DNA of 64,000 nt from an uncultured Adlercreutzia sp. (GTDB lineage Bacteria; Actinomycetota; Coriobacteriia; Coriobacteriales; Eggerthellaceae). Where the stretch lies: NCBI RefSeq assembly GCF_958431955.1, contig NZ_CAUASN010000009.1, positions 13,705 through 77,704 of the forward strand, read 5' to 3'. Numbering within the stretch: position 1 is the stretch's first letter; the number at the start of each line of letters is the position of its first letter. The notes below the pieces were generated by a model, which was given only the letters and a program-made list of their open reading frames with translations, ran no database searches and was not told the origin of the DNA. Below are positions 17,146 to 25,510 of this stretch, in pieces. Position numbers and translations under genes: made by a program.

Positions 17146-17757
17146 CTACGCCCCCGCCAATTTGTCGCGCAGAGCGCGCAGGGCGCATCCCCGATGCGAG
17201 ATGGCGTTCTTCTCCGCCTGGCCCACCTCGGCCAGGGTACGTTCTCCGCCGAAGGCATCGGGGAAGAACAGCGGGTCGTAGCCGAAGCCCTCCTCGCCGC
17301 GCGCCTCGCGGCCAATGGAGCCCTCTACGGTGCCGCGGGCCACCGTCTCGGTGCCGTCCTCGTCGATGAACACGAGGGTGCAGGCGAACCGGGCCGTGCG
17401 CTTCCCGTCGGGCACCTCCGCCAGCTCGGCGAGCAGCTTCGCGTTGTTGGCCGCGTCGTCGCCGTCGGCGCCTGCATAACGCGACGAGTACACGCCGGGC
17501 GCGCCGTTAAGCGCGTCCACCTCGAGGCCCGAGTCATCGGCGAGCACCGCGCAGGCAAGACCCGCCGCCTGCGCCGCCGCGCGGGCCGCCGCGGCCTTGA
17601 TGCGGCCGTTGCCCTCGAAGCTGTCGGCGTCCTCTGCCGGGTCGGAGACAAGCCCCGCCTCGGACAGCGTGCGGAACTCCCAGCCCTCGAAGTCGAGCGC
17701 CGAGCGGATCTCGGACACCTTGTGGGCGTTGTTCGTGGCGATGACGACGGTCTTCAT
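17146..17757 (-). CDS. rdgB: XTP/dITP diphosphatase (RdgB/HAM1 family)
   Basis: House-cleaning pyrophosphatase that removes dITP, XTP and similar non-canonical purine nucleotides. 203 residues: MKTVVIATNNAHKVSEI, SFEGNGRIKAAAA, LADDSGLEVDALNGAPGVYS, GFGYDPLFFP and AEKNAISHRG are the family blocks in order. ATG start 32 bases after murI. Probably the last gene of the ldt-murI-rdgB operon. A small GC hairpin follows at 17108-17130 but has no U-run. Confidence 0.96.
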   Translation of the reverse strand: MKTVVIATNNAHKVSEIRSALDFEGWEFRTLSEAGLVSDPAEDADSFEGNGRIKAAAARAAAQAAGLACAVLADDSGLEVDALNGAPGVYSSRYAGADGDDAANNAKLLAELAEVPDGKRTARFACTLVFIDEDGTETVARGTVEGSIGREARGEEGFGYDPLFFPDAFGGERTLAEVGQAEKNAISHRGCALRALRDKLAGA

Positions 17758-17789
17758 GGCTCTCCTTCCGATGGCCGCGCGGACGGCCC

Positions 17790-18698
17790 CTAGGAAACGG
17801 TCAGTTCGGGCAGCTCCACGTGCTCCACCACATCCATGGGGCGGGCGAGCACGCGGCCGCCGAAGCGGCGGAACTCCTCGGTATCGGAGCCCGTCGTGAA
17901 AAAAGCGTGCACGGGCACGTTCCCCGGCCGGGCGAAGCTGCGGCGCCGGCGCAGGATGTGGTCCACGTCGCGGGCTGTCTCGTCGGCCGACGACACCAAA
18001 GTGACGGGACGTCCCACCACGCCGCCGATGAGCGCCTTCAAAAGCGGGTAGTGGGTGCAGCCCAGCACGAGGGTATCGATCTCGCAGCGGCGCAAAGGCT
18101 CCAGGTACTCGCGGGCGATCTCCTCGAATTCCGGGCGGATGTAGACCTTCGAGGCATCGGAGAGGTAGTCCTCGATGGGGCCTTCCGCCATCTTCAGCCC
18201 CAGCTCGGCGATCTCCACGAAGCGCGGCGTGGCCGTGGAGAACACGGTGATGCCCGCGTCGATGTGGCGGATGGCGTCGGAGTAGGCGTTGGATTCCACG
18301 GTGCCCTTGGTAGCGATGACCCCCACCCGCCGGTTCAAGGTGGTGTGGGCCGCCGCCCGCGCGCCCGGTTCCACCACGCCCACCACCGGCACCGGGAAGG
18401 CGCGCTGGGCGTGGGCGAGGCCGGCCGCGGTGGCCGTATTGCAGGCGATGACGATCATCTTCACGTCCCGGCCCAGAAGCCAGGTGCAGATCTGCTGGAC
18501 GAAGCGGTCCACCTCGGCCTGGTCGCGCGGGCCGTAGGGGCAGCGGGCCGAGTCGCCGAAGTACACGAGGCTCTCCTCGGGCAGGCGCTTCTGGAGCGCC
18601 CGGGCCACCGTAAGGCCGCCGTAGCCCGAGTCGAAGACCCCGATGGGCCGGTTGTCGAAGGGCCCCGAGACGTCGGCGGCCGCGTCTTCCCTACTCAT
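17790..18698 (-). CDS. murI: Glutamate racemase
   Basis: Supplies D-glutamate for peptidoglycan. The 302-residue product has IGVFDSGYGGLTVARAL, YFGDSARCPYGPRD, VIACNTATAAGLA (first catalytic Cys) and VLGCTHYPLLK (second Cys). The ATG at 18698 overlaps the stop of the upstream L,D-transpeptidase gene by 8 bases (ATGAGTAG), implying coupling; an in-frame ATG 15 bases upstream is possible. Context is cell-wall synthesis. Confidence 0.96.
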   Translation of the reverse strand: MSREDAAADVSGPFDNRPIGVFDSGYGGLTVARALQKRLPEESLVYFGDSARCPYGPRDQAEVDRFVQQICTWLLGRDVKMIVIACNTATAAGLAHAQRAFPVPVVGVVEPGARAAAHTTLNRRVGVIATKGTVESNAYSDAIRHIDAGITVFSTATPRFVEIAELGLKMAEGPIEDYLSDASKVYIRPEFEEIAREYLEPLRRCEIDTLVLGCTHYPLLKALIGGVVGRPVTLVSSADETARDVDHILRRRRSFARPGNVPVHAFFTTGSDTEEFRRFGGRVLARPMDVVEHVELPELTVS

Positions 18699-20556
18699 GG
18701 ACGACGACGACATCGCCGACCTCGACCACCTCGTGAAGCTCCTTGGCCTTCTCGGGCGGCAGGTTCACGCAGCCGTGGCTGCCGTGGTCCTTGTACCAGT
18801 CGCCGCCGAACTCGGCCTGCCAGCCGGCGTCATGGAACCCGATGGAGTTGTCCTTGAAGGGCATCCAGAACTCCACCTCGGTCTCGTAGTCCTTCGAGCC
18901 GTCGGGCTTGTAGCCGCGCAGCACCGACTTGCCGTCGTTGGTCTTGATGTAGTAGACGCCCTGGGGGGTGTCGCGGCCGTCGGCGGGCAGCCCCGTCACG
19001 ATGTCGCTCTCCCACAGAATGGAGCCGTCAAGATCGTAGAAACGGGCGTACTGCTCGGTCAGGTCCACGTCGATGTAGCAGGCGCCGAAGTCGCGGCCGT
19101 ACTCGTCGGGGGCCTGGGCCGCCCGCTGCTTCATGGATATCTCCACCGTGCCGCCCGCGCCGCTCGTCAAGGCCTCGCGCACAGCCTCGGCCGTGGCCTC
19201 GCTGTCGGTGATCCACCCGTAGTCGCCGCCCTTCACGGTGATCTGCTTGCCGTCGGGGCGCTCGTAGGAGCGCTCGGAGCCGGTCGTGTCCATGGCGTTC
19301 ACCTGCTCCTTCACCATGGCCACCAAAGGCTCCGGGTCGAAGGAGACGGACATGTCGTCGCCCAGGGTGATATGGGCCGCGATGGCGTCGGCGTTGATGG
19401 CCAGCCGCTCGACGCCCTCCATGGTGACGCTCACCGCCGCGCCCACGTACTTGTTGGCCTCCTCGGCCGCGGCCGCCAGGGCCGGATCGTCGGAGAGCAC
19501 CTCGGGGCGCGCGAGCACCGCGTCGGTCAGGGTCACCTTCGGCGCGAAGTTCACCGTGCCGCGCACCACCTCGTCCATCACCTCGTCCACGAGCAGGGTG
19601 TTGCCCTCCTGCTCCGGCTCGATGACAAAGGCACCCTCGGCGGCGTCGTAGGCCACCGTGGCGTTCTTGGGGGCCACGCCGCGGGCGTTGGCGCGCTCCA
19701 CGGCCGCCTGCAGAGTGTCGGCGAGCTTGGTCTCCTCGAAGGTGGACACCAAATCCTCGGTGTCGTCGTGGCTCTGGAATATCTCGTAGGGCCACGCCCA
19801 GGGGTTCATCTCCGAGAGCAGGCCGTCGGCGATGGAGGCGCTGTCCAGCGACATGCCCATGTCCGCGGCCGACAGCGTGAGGTCAAGCCCGTGGCCCTCC
19901 ACCTTGAAGGTGTAGTCGCCGAGGAGCTGGTCGAGCATCTGGTGCACTTCCTCGGGGGTCTTGCCCGAGATGTCCATGCCGATGATGGAGCTGTTGGGGA
20001 AGAAGCGCCCCATGAAGATGAAGGCGCCCACCAAGTACACGAGCGCGATGACCCCCACAACCGACGCCAGGGCGATGCCGAACACCTTCAGCCCGCGGTG
20101 CCGCCCGCGCTCCGGCGGGTTGGGGTTCACCTGGTAGCTCGGCACGTAGCCGCCGGCGGCGAAGGACCCCGCGGGAGCCACCGCGCCGATGGGAGGCACC
20201 GGAGGCATGGCGCCCGACGCGCCGGGGGCGACCGGCGGCATCGCACCCGAGGCGGCGGGGCTCGCTTTCGGCATGGCCCCTGTCGAGCCGGGGCTCACGC
20301 GGGGCATGGCGCCCGAGGCGCCGGAGGCAACCGGCGGCATCGCACCCGAGGCGGCGGGGCTCACTTTCGGCATGGCCCCTGTCGAGCCGGGGCTCACGCG
20401 GGGCATGGCACCCGACGCGCCGGGGGCGACCGGCGGCATGGCGCCCGTCGAGCCCGTACGCGCGGCGTGGGCTCCCGCCGATGCCGCGCGGGAGGTCCGG
20501 CCCCCCGACGCCGCGCCCCTCTTCTTCCCGGTATGTTCCTTCTTGCTATTGGCCAT
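18691..20556 (-). CDS. L,D-transpeptidase with N-terminal repeat array
   Basis: Cell-wall cross-linking enzyme (YkuD family). 621 residues in order: a basic start, eight tandem 11-residue repeats of the type GASGAMPRVSP (residues 35-122), a transmembrane helix (about 158-182), a putative peptidoglycan-binding/linker region of about 270 residues, and a C-terminal YkuD domain. The catalytic motif is HGSHGCVNLPPEKA, with Cys about residue 596. The repeats lie before the membrane segment and so should be cytoplasmic, an odd place for a Pro/Ala spacer. ATG start; murI is translationally coupled downstream. Confidence 0.9.
   Translation of the reverse strand: MANSKKEHTGKKRGAASGGRTSRAASAGAHAARTGSTGAMPPVAPGASGAMPRVSPGSTGAMPKVSPAASGAMPPVASGASGAMPRVSPGSTGAMPKASPAASGAMPPVAPGASGAMPPVPPIGAVAPAGSFAAGGYVPSYQVNPNPPERGRHRGLKVFGIALASVVGVIALVYLVGAFIFMGRFFPNSSIIGMDISGKTPEEVHQMLDQLLGDYTFKVEGHGLDLTLSAADMGMSLDSASIADGLLSEMNPWAWPYEIFQSHDDTEDLVSTFEETKLADTLQAAVERANARGVAPKNATVAYDAAEGAFVIEPEQEGNTLLVDEVMDEVVRGTVNFAPKVTLTDAVLARPEVLSDDPALAAAAEEANKYVGAAVSVTMEGVERLAINADAIAAHITLGDDMSVSFDPEPLVAMVKEQVNAMDTTGSERSYERPDGKQITVKGGDYGWITDSEATAEAVREALTSGAGGTVEISMKQRAAQAPDEYGRDFGACYIDVDLTEQYARFYDLDGSILWESDIVTGLPADGRDTPQGVYYIKTNDGKSVLRGYKPDGSKDYETEVEFWMPFKDNSIGFHDAGWQAEFGGDWYKDHGSHGCVNLPPEKAKELHEVVEVGDVVVVHE
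20191..20454. repeat. 33-bp (and 99-bp higher-order) tandem repeat inside the L,D-transpeptidase gene
   Basis: Eight 33-bp units encode the 11-residue repeats. Three units together form a 99-bp super-unit present twice with only a few base differences. Such minisatellites change copy number by slippage, so length variation between strains is likely. Confidence 0.8.
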
Positions 20557-20865
20557 ATCGTGCTTCCATGGATGTCGTTTCGCTAACAGAGGGCCGCACG
20601 AGCCCTCGCCACTTGAGAGTTGTCCTATTATACGCTACTCGCGTCCCGCGGACCGCGCGTTGTTGCCCCTACTTTCACACAGATGGCCCCCGGCCGTCAT
20701 CGCCGGCGCGAATTCTCCGCGGCCCATCCACGAAACTTACGCGATTTTCAGGAGTTTCCCCAGAACATAAGCGATTTTGTCAGAATATCGCGTCATCATG
20801 GACGCCGCCCCAAGAAAAAGCCCCTCCGGCCGGGCAGGTTGCCAGCCGGAGGGGCCGAACGGTTC
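20557..20865 (-). other. Intergenic region between tmRNA and the L,D-transpeptidase gene, with tmRNA terminator at 20821-20854
   Basis: At 20821-20854 a perfect stem CCCCTCCGGC / GCCGGAGGGG is followed on the minus strand by CTTTTTC, the terminator of tmRNA. Downstream, two short direct repeats of the form ACGCGATTTTCAG and AAGCGATTTTGTCAG (about 20737-20782) lie where the promoter of the L,D-transpeptidase gene should be. I could not fix -35/-10 boxes. Confidence 0.7.
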
Positions 20866-21246
20866 TGGTGGAGGCGCGGAGAATCGAACTCCGGTCCATA
20901 CTAAATCGTCCACGAGGCTCTACAAGCTTAGTCGGCGATCGGGCTTCGGAGCGGATCGGTTCGCCGACCAACGTGGCCGCTCCTAGTCGGTTCAGTCTTT
21001 CCCGCGGCCATACCGGCTACGTGCCGCGGGGCATTCCCCTTAAGTTGACGCCTTGCCCGGTTCGGGGAAACACCGGGGTCGGCGATCACCAAAAACTGCG
21101 GTTAGGCAGCCATGGCGGCCGGCATGTAGTAGCCGGTCTTAGAAGTGTTTTTGCCAATTAACTTGACGTTACCCCTGTTTAACGTGGCGAGGAGACCACG
21201 ACCTGCTCCTCGTTTCGGACTTACCATGTCGAAACCAGTCGCCCCC
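20866..21246 (-). ncRNA. ssrA: Transfer-messenger RNA (tmRNA)
   Basis: Rescues stalled ribosomes together with SmpB. The 5' end (GGGGGCGACTGGTTTCGACA) and the 3' end (GGAGTTCGATTCTCC...CCACCA) are the conserved tRNA-like halves. The internal frame reads GKNTSKTGYYMPAAMAA then TAA, which I take as the proteolysis tag; it ends AMAA instead of the common ALAA and seems to begin with Gly rather than Ala. About 381 nt with an encoded CCA. smpB lies 2 kb away on the same strand. Confidence 0.95.
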
Positions 21247-21366
21247 AAAAGGGTATCGTCCCATTCTAGCGGCCGCGCCCTTCCTGTCAAGGGCAGCGCG
21301 GCCGCCGCGGTGCGGGAGCGGGCGACGCACGGCCGTCCGCCCCCGCCCCAGGCAGTGGGAGGGCGC

Positions 21367-22320
21367 CTACTGGGCCACGGTGATAAGCTCGGTGCCCGCC
21401 AGATCGTAGTCGTCCAAACACAGGCTGTGGCGCGCCGGCTCGTCGTAGGTGCACCAGTAGTAGGTGCGGCTCGCCGCCGAGTAGCAGTCGCTGAACATGG
21501 TGTACTCGTAGCGGCCGTCGCCCATCTTGCCGCCGCCCTTGCACATCGAGCAGCCCTCCAAGGTGCGGAACAGACGCGTCACGTTCGCGGCCTCGCCCTC
21601 CTCGGTCGGGTAGTTGGCGTTCAGGTAAGCGGCGCGCACGAAGCGGCTGGCCGGGTCGTAGCCGCCCGGGAAGCCCATCATGCCCGCGCCGGTGCCGAAG
21701 GCCTTCAGCGTGTCGCGGGTCCAGGTGACCGGCTCCGGATGCTCGTTGCTCACGTGCATGTAGTTGCGCACGTTCTCGACATGCCACGGGAAGGGCGGCT
21801 GGTTGGTCAGCACGTCCAGGCCGTCGTCGTACACGTGCATGCCGTCGGCCTGGCACTCGATGACGATGGACTCCTTCGCGTCGCCCACGATCCAGTGCAG
21901 CTGGGCCACGGCGTAGCCCTCGTTGGGGGCCTTGGCCACGAGCGTAACCTTCTCGAGCGCGGAGCGCAGCTCGGCCACGGTGGAGAACTGCGAGGCGATC
22001 CACAGCGGGAACTCGTAGACGGCCAGGTTCACGGCACCCTCGGCCGGGCCCTCGGCGAACTGGGCGTAGCCGGGGAAGTTCAGGCCGCCCACGGCGAGCC
22101 CCGCCTCGTTGCCGCAGTCGAAGTAGCACGGAGCGCCGTTCACCACGATGGCCGTGCCCACGCAGGCGTACTTCGGCTCGATGGTGCCGAGGAAGGGCGA
22201 CGGGATGCGCGCGCCGCGCGGGGTGACCACGACCCCCTCGCCGTAGGACTCGCACCAGTCCAGATTGCGACCGAAGTACATATTGCCCTTGCTGTCAGAG
22301 AAGCGGACGCCTGTGCACAT
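21367..22320 (-). CDS. bsh: Choloylglycine hydrolase (bile salt hydrolase)
   Basis: Ntn-hydrolase that deconjugates glycine- and taurine-linked bile acids. The 317-residue product starts MCTGVRFSD, so Cys2 becomes the N-terminal nucleophile. It has Arg18 and Asp21 in FGRNLDW, Asn81 in GGLNFPGY, the LTNQPPFPWH segment (second Asn) and PASRFVRAAYLN (Arg). That is the complete catalytic set of bile salt hydrolases, which favours this over penicillin V acylase. No signal peptide, so cytoplasmic. It stands alone between tmRNA and an acidic-protein gene, with no bile acid transporter beside it. Confidence 0.9.
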   Translation of the reverse strand: MCTGVRFSDSKGNMYFGRNLDWCESYGEGVVVTPRGARIPSPFLGTIEPKYACVGTAIVVNGAPCYFDCGNEAGLAVGGLNFPGYAQFAEGPAEGAVNLAVYEFPLWIASQFSTVAELRSALEKVTLVAKAPNEGYAVAQLHWIVGDAKESIVIECQADGMHVYDDGLDVLTNQPPFPWHVENVRNYMHVSNEHPEPVTWTRDTLKAFGTGAGMMGFPGGYDPASRFVRAAYLNANYPTEEGEAANVTRLFRTLEGCSMCKGGGKMGDGRYEYTMFSDCYSAASRTYYWCTYDEPARHSLCLDDYDLAGTELITVAQ

Positions 22321-22348
22321 GATGATCTCCTAAGTCTCGGAAACAAAA

Positions 22349-22375
22349 CGGGAGCGATCAGCCCGATCGCTCCCG
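22349..22375 (-). terminator. Terminator of the acidic-protein gene
   Basis: Perfect 11-bp stem CGGGAGCGATC / GATCGCTCCCG, 5-base loop, followed on the minus strand by TTTTGTTT. It ends the transcript of the gene at 22453-23076 just before bsh. Confidence 0.85.
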
Positions 22376-22452
22376 CCCATGGTAGGCCCGCACCTCGCCT
22401 GCCCGCCGCCTGGGCCCGGCTCGGTTGCCGTTTTGACAGCGACGTGTCGCCG

Positions 22453-23076
22453 TTACCTTTTCTTCTTCAGAAAGCTGAGCGAGTCGGCGATCTCGTCGAA
22501 GGTGCCCTTCAGCTCCGAGGCCACGGCCATGCCGTCCTTGTAGATGGCGTTCACGTCCTTGGTGGCCGCCGCCACGCCCTCGCGGCTGATGCCGAGGTCG
22601 AACTCGCCGCCGTCGGAGGTGCGCTCCACGCGCACGCCGTCGTCGTCGTTGTCCTCGTCGACGTAGTAGTACTCCACCTCGTTGCCGTCCTCGTCCAGAA
22701 GCACGAAGCCGATCTCGTTGTCGAACTCGTCCACGATGACGGCATGCACATCGCCGTCCTCGATCTCCATCTCGATGACCTCGCTCTCCTCCTCCGGCTC
22801 TTCTTCCACGTGGTAGCCCTCGGAGTGCAGGATGTCGGCCTCCTCGTCGGCGGCCACGGCCTCTTCCACCTCTTCGGCGTCCCACCCGTCGTAGTCGGCC
22901 TCGTTATCGGTCATGAAGCTGTCGTAGGCGTGCTCCACATCGCTTTCCGCGGCATCCTCGCCGAAGATCTCGTCCTCGTCGTCCTCCGCGTCCTGAAGCT
23001 CGGTCTCCTGGTCGGTCCACTCGGCCTCGGTCTCGCCGGTCTCTTCCATGCTCTCAAGCTCTTCGTCCAGGCCCAT
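22453..23076 (-). CDS. Highly acidic protein of unknown function
   Basis: 207 residues, not recognised. The first 120 residues are dominated by Glu and Asp (for example DAEDDEDEIFGEDAAESD). A middle part alternates hydrophobic and acidic residues (VHAVIVDEFDNEIGFVLLDE), suggesting beta-strands. The C-terminus is helical and ends in a basic tip, SFLKKKR. No signal peptide or transmembrane segment, so probably cytosolic. Lies 111 bases downstream of smpB and is followed by a strong terminator; it may be the last gene of the smpB transcript. Confidence 0.75.
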   Translation of the reverse strand: MGLDEELESMEETGETEAEWTDQETELQDAEDDEDEIFGEDAAESDVEHAYDSFMTDNEADYDGWDAEEVEEAVAADEEADILHSEGYHVEEEPEEESEVIEMEIEDGDVHAVIVDEFDNEIGFVLLDEDGNEVEYYYVDEDNDDDGVRVERTSDGGEFDLGISREGVAAATKDVNAIYKDGMAVASELKGTFDEIADSLSFLKKKR

Positions 23077-23187
23077 GGCGTCGCTCCTTTTATCGTGTCC
23101 GTCCTTCAGCGGGGCGCGCGGACGCGCCCGCTATTTCATGATGCCACCCGTCGGCGTTAGTCGCACGCGGGCCGCGCTTTCGTTTCC

Positions 23188-23655
23188 CTACCGTGAACGC
23201 GCTTTCATGGCGCGGTCGATCTCGCGCTTCATATCGCGCTCCCTCATGGAGGCGCGCTTGTCGAAGAGCTTCTTGCCGCGGGCGAGCGCCAGCTCCACCT
23301 TCACGCGGCCATCGGCGTTGAAGTACATCTTCAGAGGCACGATGGCCAGGCCCTTCTCGGCCACCTTCGCCTCCAGGTAGCGGATCTGCTTCTTGTGCAG
23401 CAGAAGCCGGCGCTTGCGGTCGGGGTCGGGGTTGAAGATGCTGCCGTTGGCATAAGGCGGGATGTGCACGTTGTTCAGCCACACCTCGCCGCCTCGGATG
23501 AGCGCGAAGCAGTCGGTGAGCTGGCAGTGGTTGTCGCGCAGCGAGCGCACCTCGGTGCCCGTCAGCTCGATGCCGGCCTCATAGGTCTCCAGCACCTCGT
23601 AGTCGTGCAGCGCCCGACGGTTCTTCGCGATGAGCTTCTCGTCGCGCTTCGCCAC
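23188..23655 (-). CDS. smpB: SsrA-binding protein SmpB
   Basis: Binds tmRNA and delivers it to stalled ribosomes. The 155-residue product has KLIAKNRRALHDYEVLETYEAGI, GTEVRSLRDNHCQLTD, NVHIPPY and the basic C-terminal tail with REIDRAMKARSR. Start is GTG at 23655 (GTG-GCG-AAG-CGC) with GGAGG 10 bases upstream. Five bases after the M42 peptidase stop. The tmRNA gene itself is nearby at 20866-21246, an uncommon closeness. Confidence 0.96.
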   Translation of the reverse strand: MAKRDEKLIAKNRRALHDYEVLETYEAGIELTGTEVRSLRDNHCQLTDCFALIRGGEVWLNNVHIPPYANGSIFNPDPDRKRRLLLHKKQIRYLEAKVAEKGLAIVPLKMYFNADGRVKVELALARGKKLFDKRASMRERDMKREIDRAMKARSR

Positions 23656-23660
23656 GGCCC

Positions 23661-24803
23661 CTACGCCTCCTTGGACGGGCGCGCGACCGCGGCATCGTCG
23701 CCAGCTTCGGCCGCCCCCGCGCTCGCCGCGCCGCCCATACCGGGCACGAAGCTCACATCGGCGGACAGGTCGCGGGCGAAGCGCACGATGAGGCGCACCG
23801 TGGCCTGAAGATCCTCCAGGCACACCACCTCGGTGGGCGTGTGCATGTAGCGCAGCGGCACCGAGATGAGGCCGGTGGGAATGCCGTCGCGAGCCACCTG
23901 GATGGCGCGGGCGTCGGTGCCGGTCACAGAGGGCTCGGCCTCCAGCTGGTACGAAATGCCCTCGGCCTTCGCGGCGGCCACGAGCCGCTCGAAGACCACG
24001 GGGTTGATGTTCGGGCCGCGGGCGATGACCGGGCCGGCCCCGCAGACGATCTTGCCGTACTTGGTCTTGTCGATGCCGGGGTAGTCGGTGGCATGGGTCA
24101 CGTCGAAGGCCAGAGCCACGTCCGGGTTCACAGCATGGGCGGAAGTCATGGCGCCGCGGGTGCCGATCTCCTCCTGGGTGGTGGCCGCGGCGATGAAGTC
24201 GCCCGGGGCACCGCCGGCCTTCGCCAGCTCCTCCATCACGCGGCAGGCGATCCACACGCCGCACTTGTCGTCGAAGCACTTCGACACGGCCATGCCGTCG
24301 CCGAAGCGCTCGAAGCCCACGCCGAAGGTGATGGGGTCGCCCACGGACACGAGCTTCTTCACGCGCTTGGGCTTCATCCCCAGATCGATCACGAGCGACG
24401 AGAGCGGCGTGACGTTCTTGCGCTCGTCGGGCTCGATGAGGTGAATGGGCTTGCGACCCACCACGCCGCGCAGCACGCCGCTTTCCGTATGCACGTCCAC
24501 GCGCATGCCGGGCAGAATGGCCGCGTCGACCCCGCCGAGCGAGGCCACCGACAAGAAGCCCTCGTCGGAGATGTAGGTGACCATGAGGCCGATCTCATCC
24601 ATGTGCGCCGCCAGCATGAGCGTAGGCGCGCCCTCCTCGGTGCCCGCAAGCAGTGCCCGCACCGAACCCATGGTGTCGGTGGTTATCTCGTCGGCCACAT
24701 CGGCCAGACGCTCGCGCACGAGCGCGGCGGCCGGCTCCTCGAACCCGGTCGGCGAAGGGGTCTCCAGCAGCTCCTTCAGAAACTTCACGTGCTTCTTCTT
24801 CAT
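23661..24803 (-). CDS. M42-family metallo-aminopeptidase
   Basis: Di-zinc tetrahedral aminopeptidase of the glutamyl-aminopeptidase/TET type, cytoplasmic peptide degradation. 380 residues with AAHMDEIGLMV (metal His/Asp), CFDDKCGVW (bridging Asp), TTQEEIGTRGA (catalytic Glu), FDVTHATDYPG (metal Asp) and LRYMHTPTEV (metal His). The last about 25 residues are Ala-rich. ATG start one base after the stop of the small gene upstream; followed closely by smpB, so these three form an operon. Confidence 0.92.
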   Translation of the reverse strand: MKKKHVKFLKELLETPSPTGFEEPAAALVRERLADVADEITTDTMGSVRALLAGTEEGAPTLMLAAHMDEIGLMVTYISDEGFLSVASLGGVDAAILPGMRVDVHTESGVLRGVVGRKPIHLIEPDERKNVTPLSSLVIDLGMKPKRVKKLVSVGDPITFGVGFERFGDGMAVSKCFDDKCGVWIACRVMEELAKAGGAPGDFIAAATTQEEIGTRGAMTSAHAVNPDVALAFDVTHATDYPGIDKTKYGKIVCGAGPVIARGPNINPVVFERLVAAAKAEGISYQLEAEPSVTGTDARAIQVARDGIPTGLISVPLRYMHTPTEVVCLEDLQATVRLIVRFARDLSADVSFVPGMGGAASAGAAEAGDDAAVARPSKEA

Positions 24804-24804
24804 A

Positions 24805-25101
24805 TCACCAGTATCCTTTCGAATGCTTCCGCTTACGCTCGGGCTTGGGCGGACGGAAATCGAGCGCCAGCTGGCCGTCGGTGGTCTTCTCCTGCTTCTC
24901 GGCGGGGGCCGCGCCCTTGCGCTCCACCTTCTCGATGGTCCACGACACCGCGCCCGCGCCGAACAGCTCCAGCATCTTCAGGCGCGCGTCGTGGGCGTTG
25001 GCCTTGGTGTTGGCGCGCGCGTCGCTCTCGAACTCGAACAGGCCGCGTTCGCGGTCGTGGGAGCCTTTGGGCGACTGGTAGTGGGCGATGTAGGTTGCCA
25101 T
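24805..25101 (-). CDS. Small conserved-looking protein of unknown function
   Basis: 98 residues, not recognised. Begins MATYIAHYQSPKGSHDRERG, with a FEFESDARANTKANAHDARLK segment resembling small proteins that describe whole-residue modifications or RNA binding, then a Lys/Arg-rich end (PERKRKHSKGYW). The ATG at 25101 has GAAGGAA upstream; an in-frame ATG at 25140 would add 13 residues. One base before the M42 peptidase gene. Confidence 0.65.
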   Translation of the reverse strand: MATYIAHYQSPKGSHDRERGLFEFESDARANTKANAHDARLKMLELFGAGAVSWTIEKVERKGAAPAEKQEKTTDGQLALDFRPPKPERKRKHSKGYW

Positions 25102-25187
25102 AGACGCTCGGATTCCTTCCTTCTCTAGCTCGCCCGCCATTCTAGCACGAGGGGCGCGAGCGCGTGCCGCCGCAGGGCCGACAACGC

Positions 25188-25219
25188 AAAAGCGGACCGG
25201 AATGATTCCGATCCGCTTT
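25188..25219 (-). terminator. Terminator of tRNA-Thr
   Basis: Stem AAAGCGGA-CGGAAT / ATTCCG-TCCGCTTT with one mismatch, starting 6 bases after the tRNA 3' end on the minus strand, ending in TTTT. Confidence 0.75.
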
Positions 25220-25225
25220 GAATGC

Positions 25226-25300
25226 TGGAGCCAGTGACAGGAATCGAACCCGCAACCCACTGATTACAAATCAGTTGCTCTACCGTTGAGCCACACTGGC
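25226..25300 (-). tRNA. trnT: tRNA-Thr (anticodon TGT)
   Basis: 75-nt cloverleaf on the minus strand. The acceptor GCCAGTG pairs with CACTGGC. The D-arm is GCTCAACGGTAGAGC and the anticodon stem CTGAT-TTGTAAT-CAG contains TGT. The T-arm holds GGTTCGATTCC, and the CCA is encoded. A TACAAT -10 box (25372-25367) preceded 17 bases upstream by TTTTCT is a plausible promoter. Confidence 0.96.
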
Positions 25301-25510
25301 AAAGTGTCCGCGACCCGCGAGGCCGCGTCCGCGAGCGGAGCCTTCAAGCCGCACTCGCGAGCGCCCATTGTACGACAACGGGCCCGTTTAGAAAAGGCCG
25401 CGCACCGCATGCCCACAGGCCGACGGCGCGCCGCTGCAACGCCACGCCCCCCGCACACGCCGGGTCCCGCGCCGCGATTACAGCCCGGAAGTCCTTCCGC
25501 GGCCACAGCG

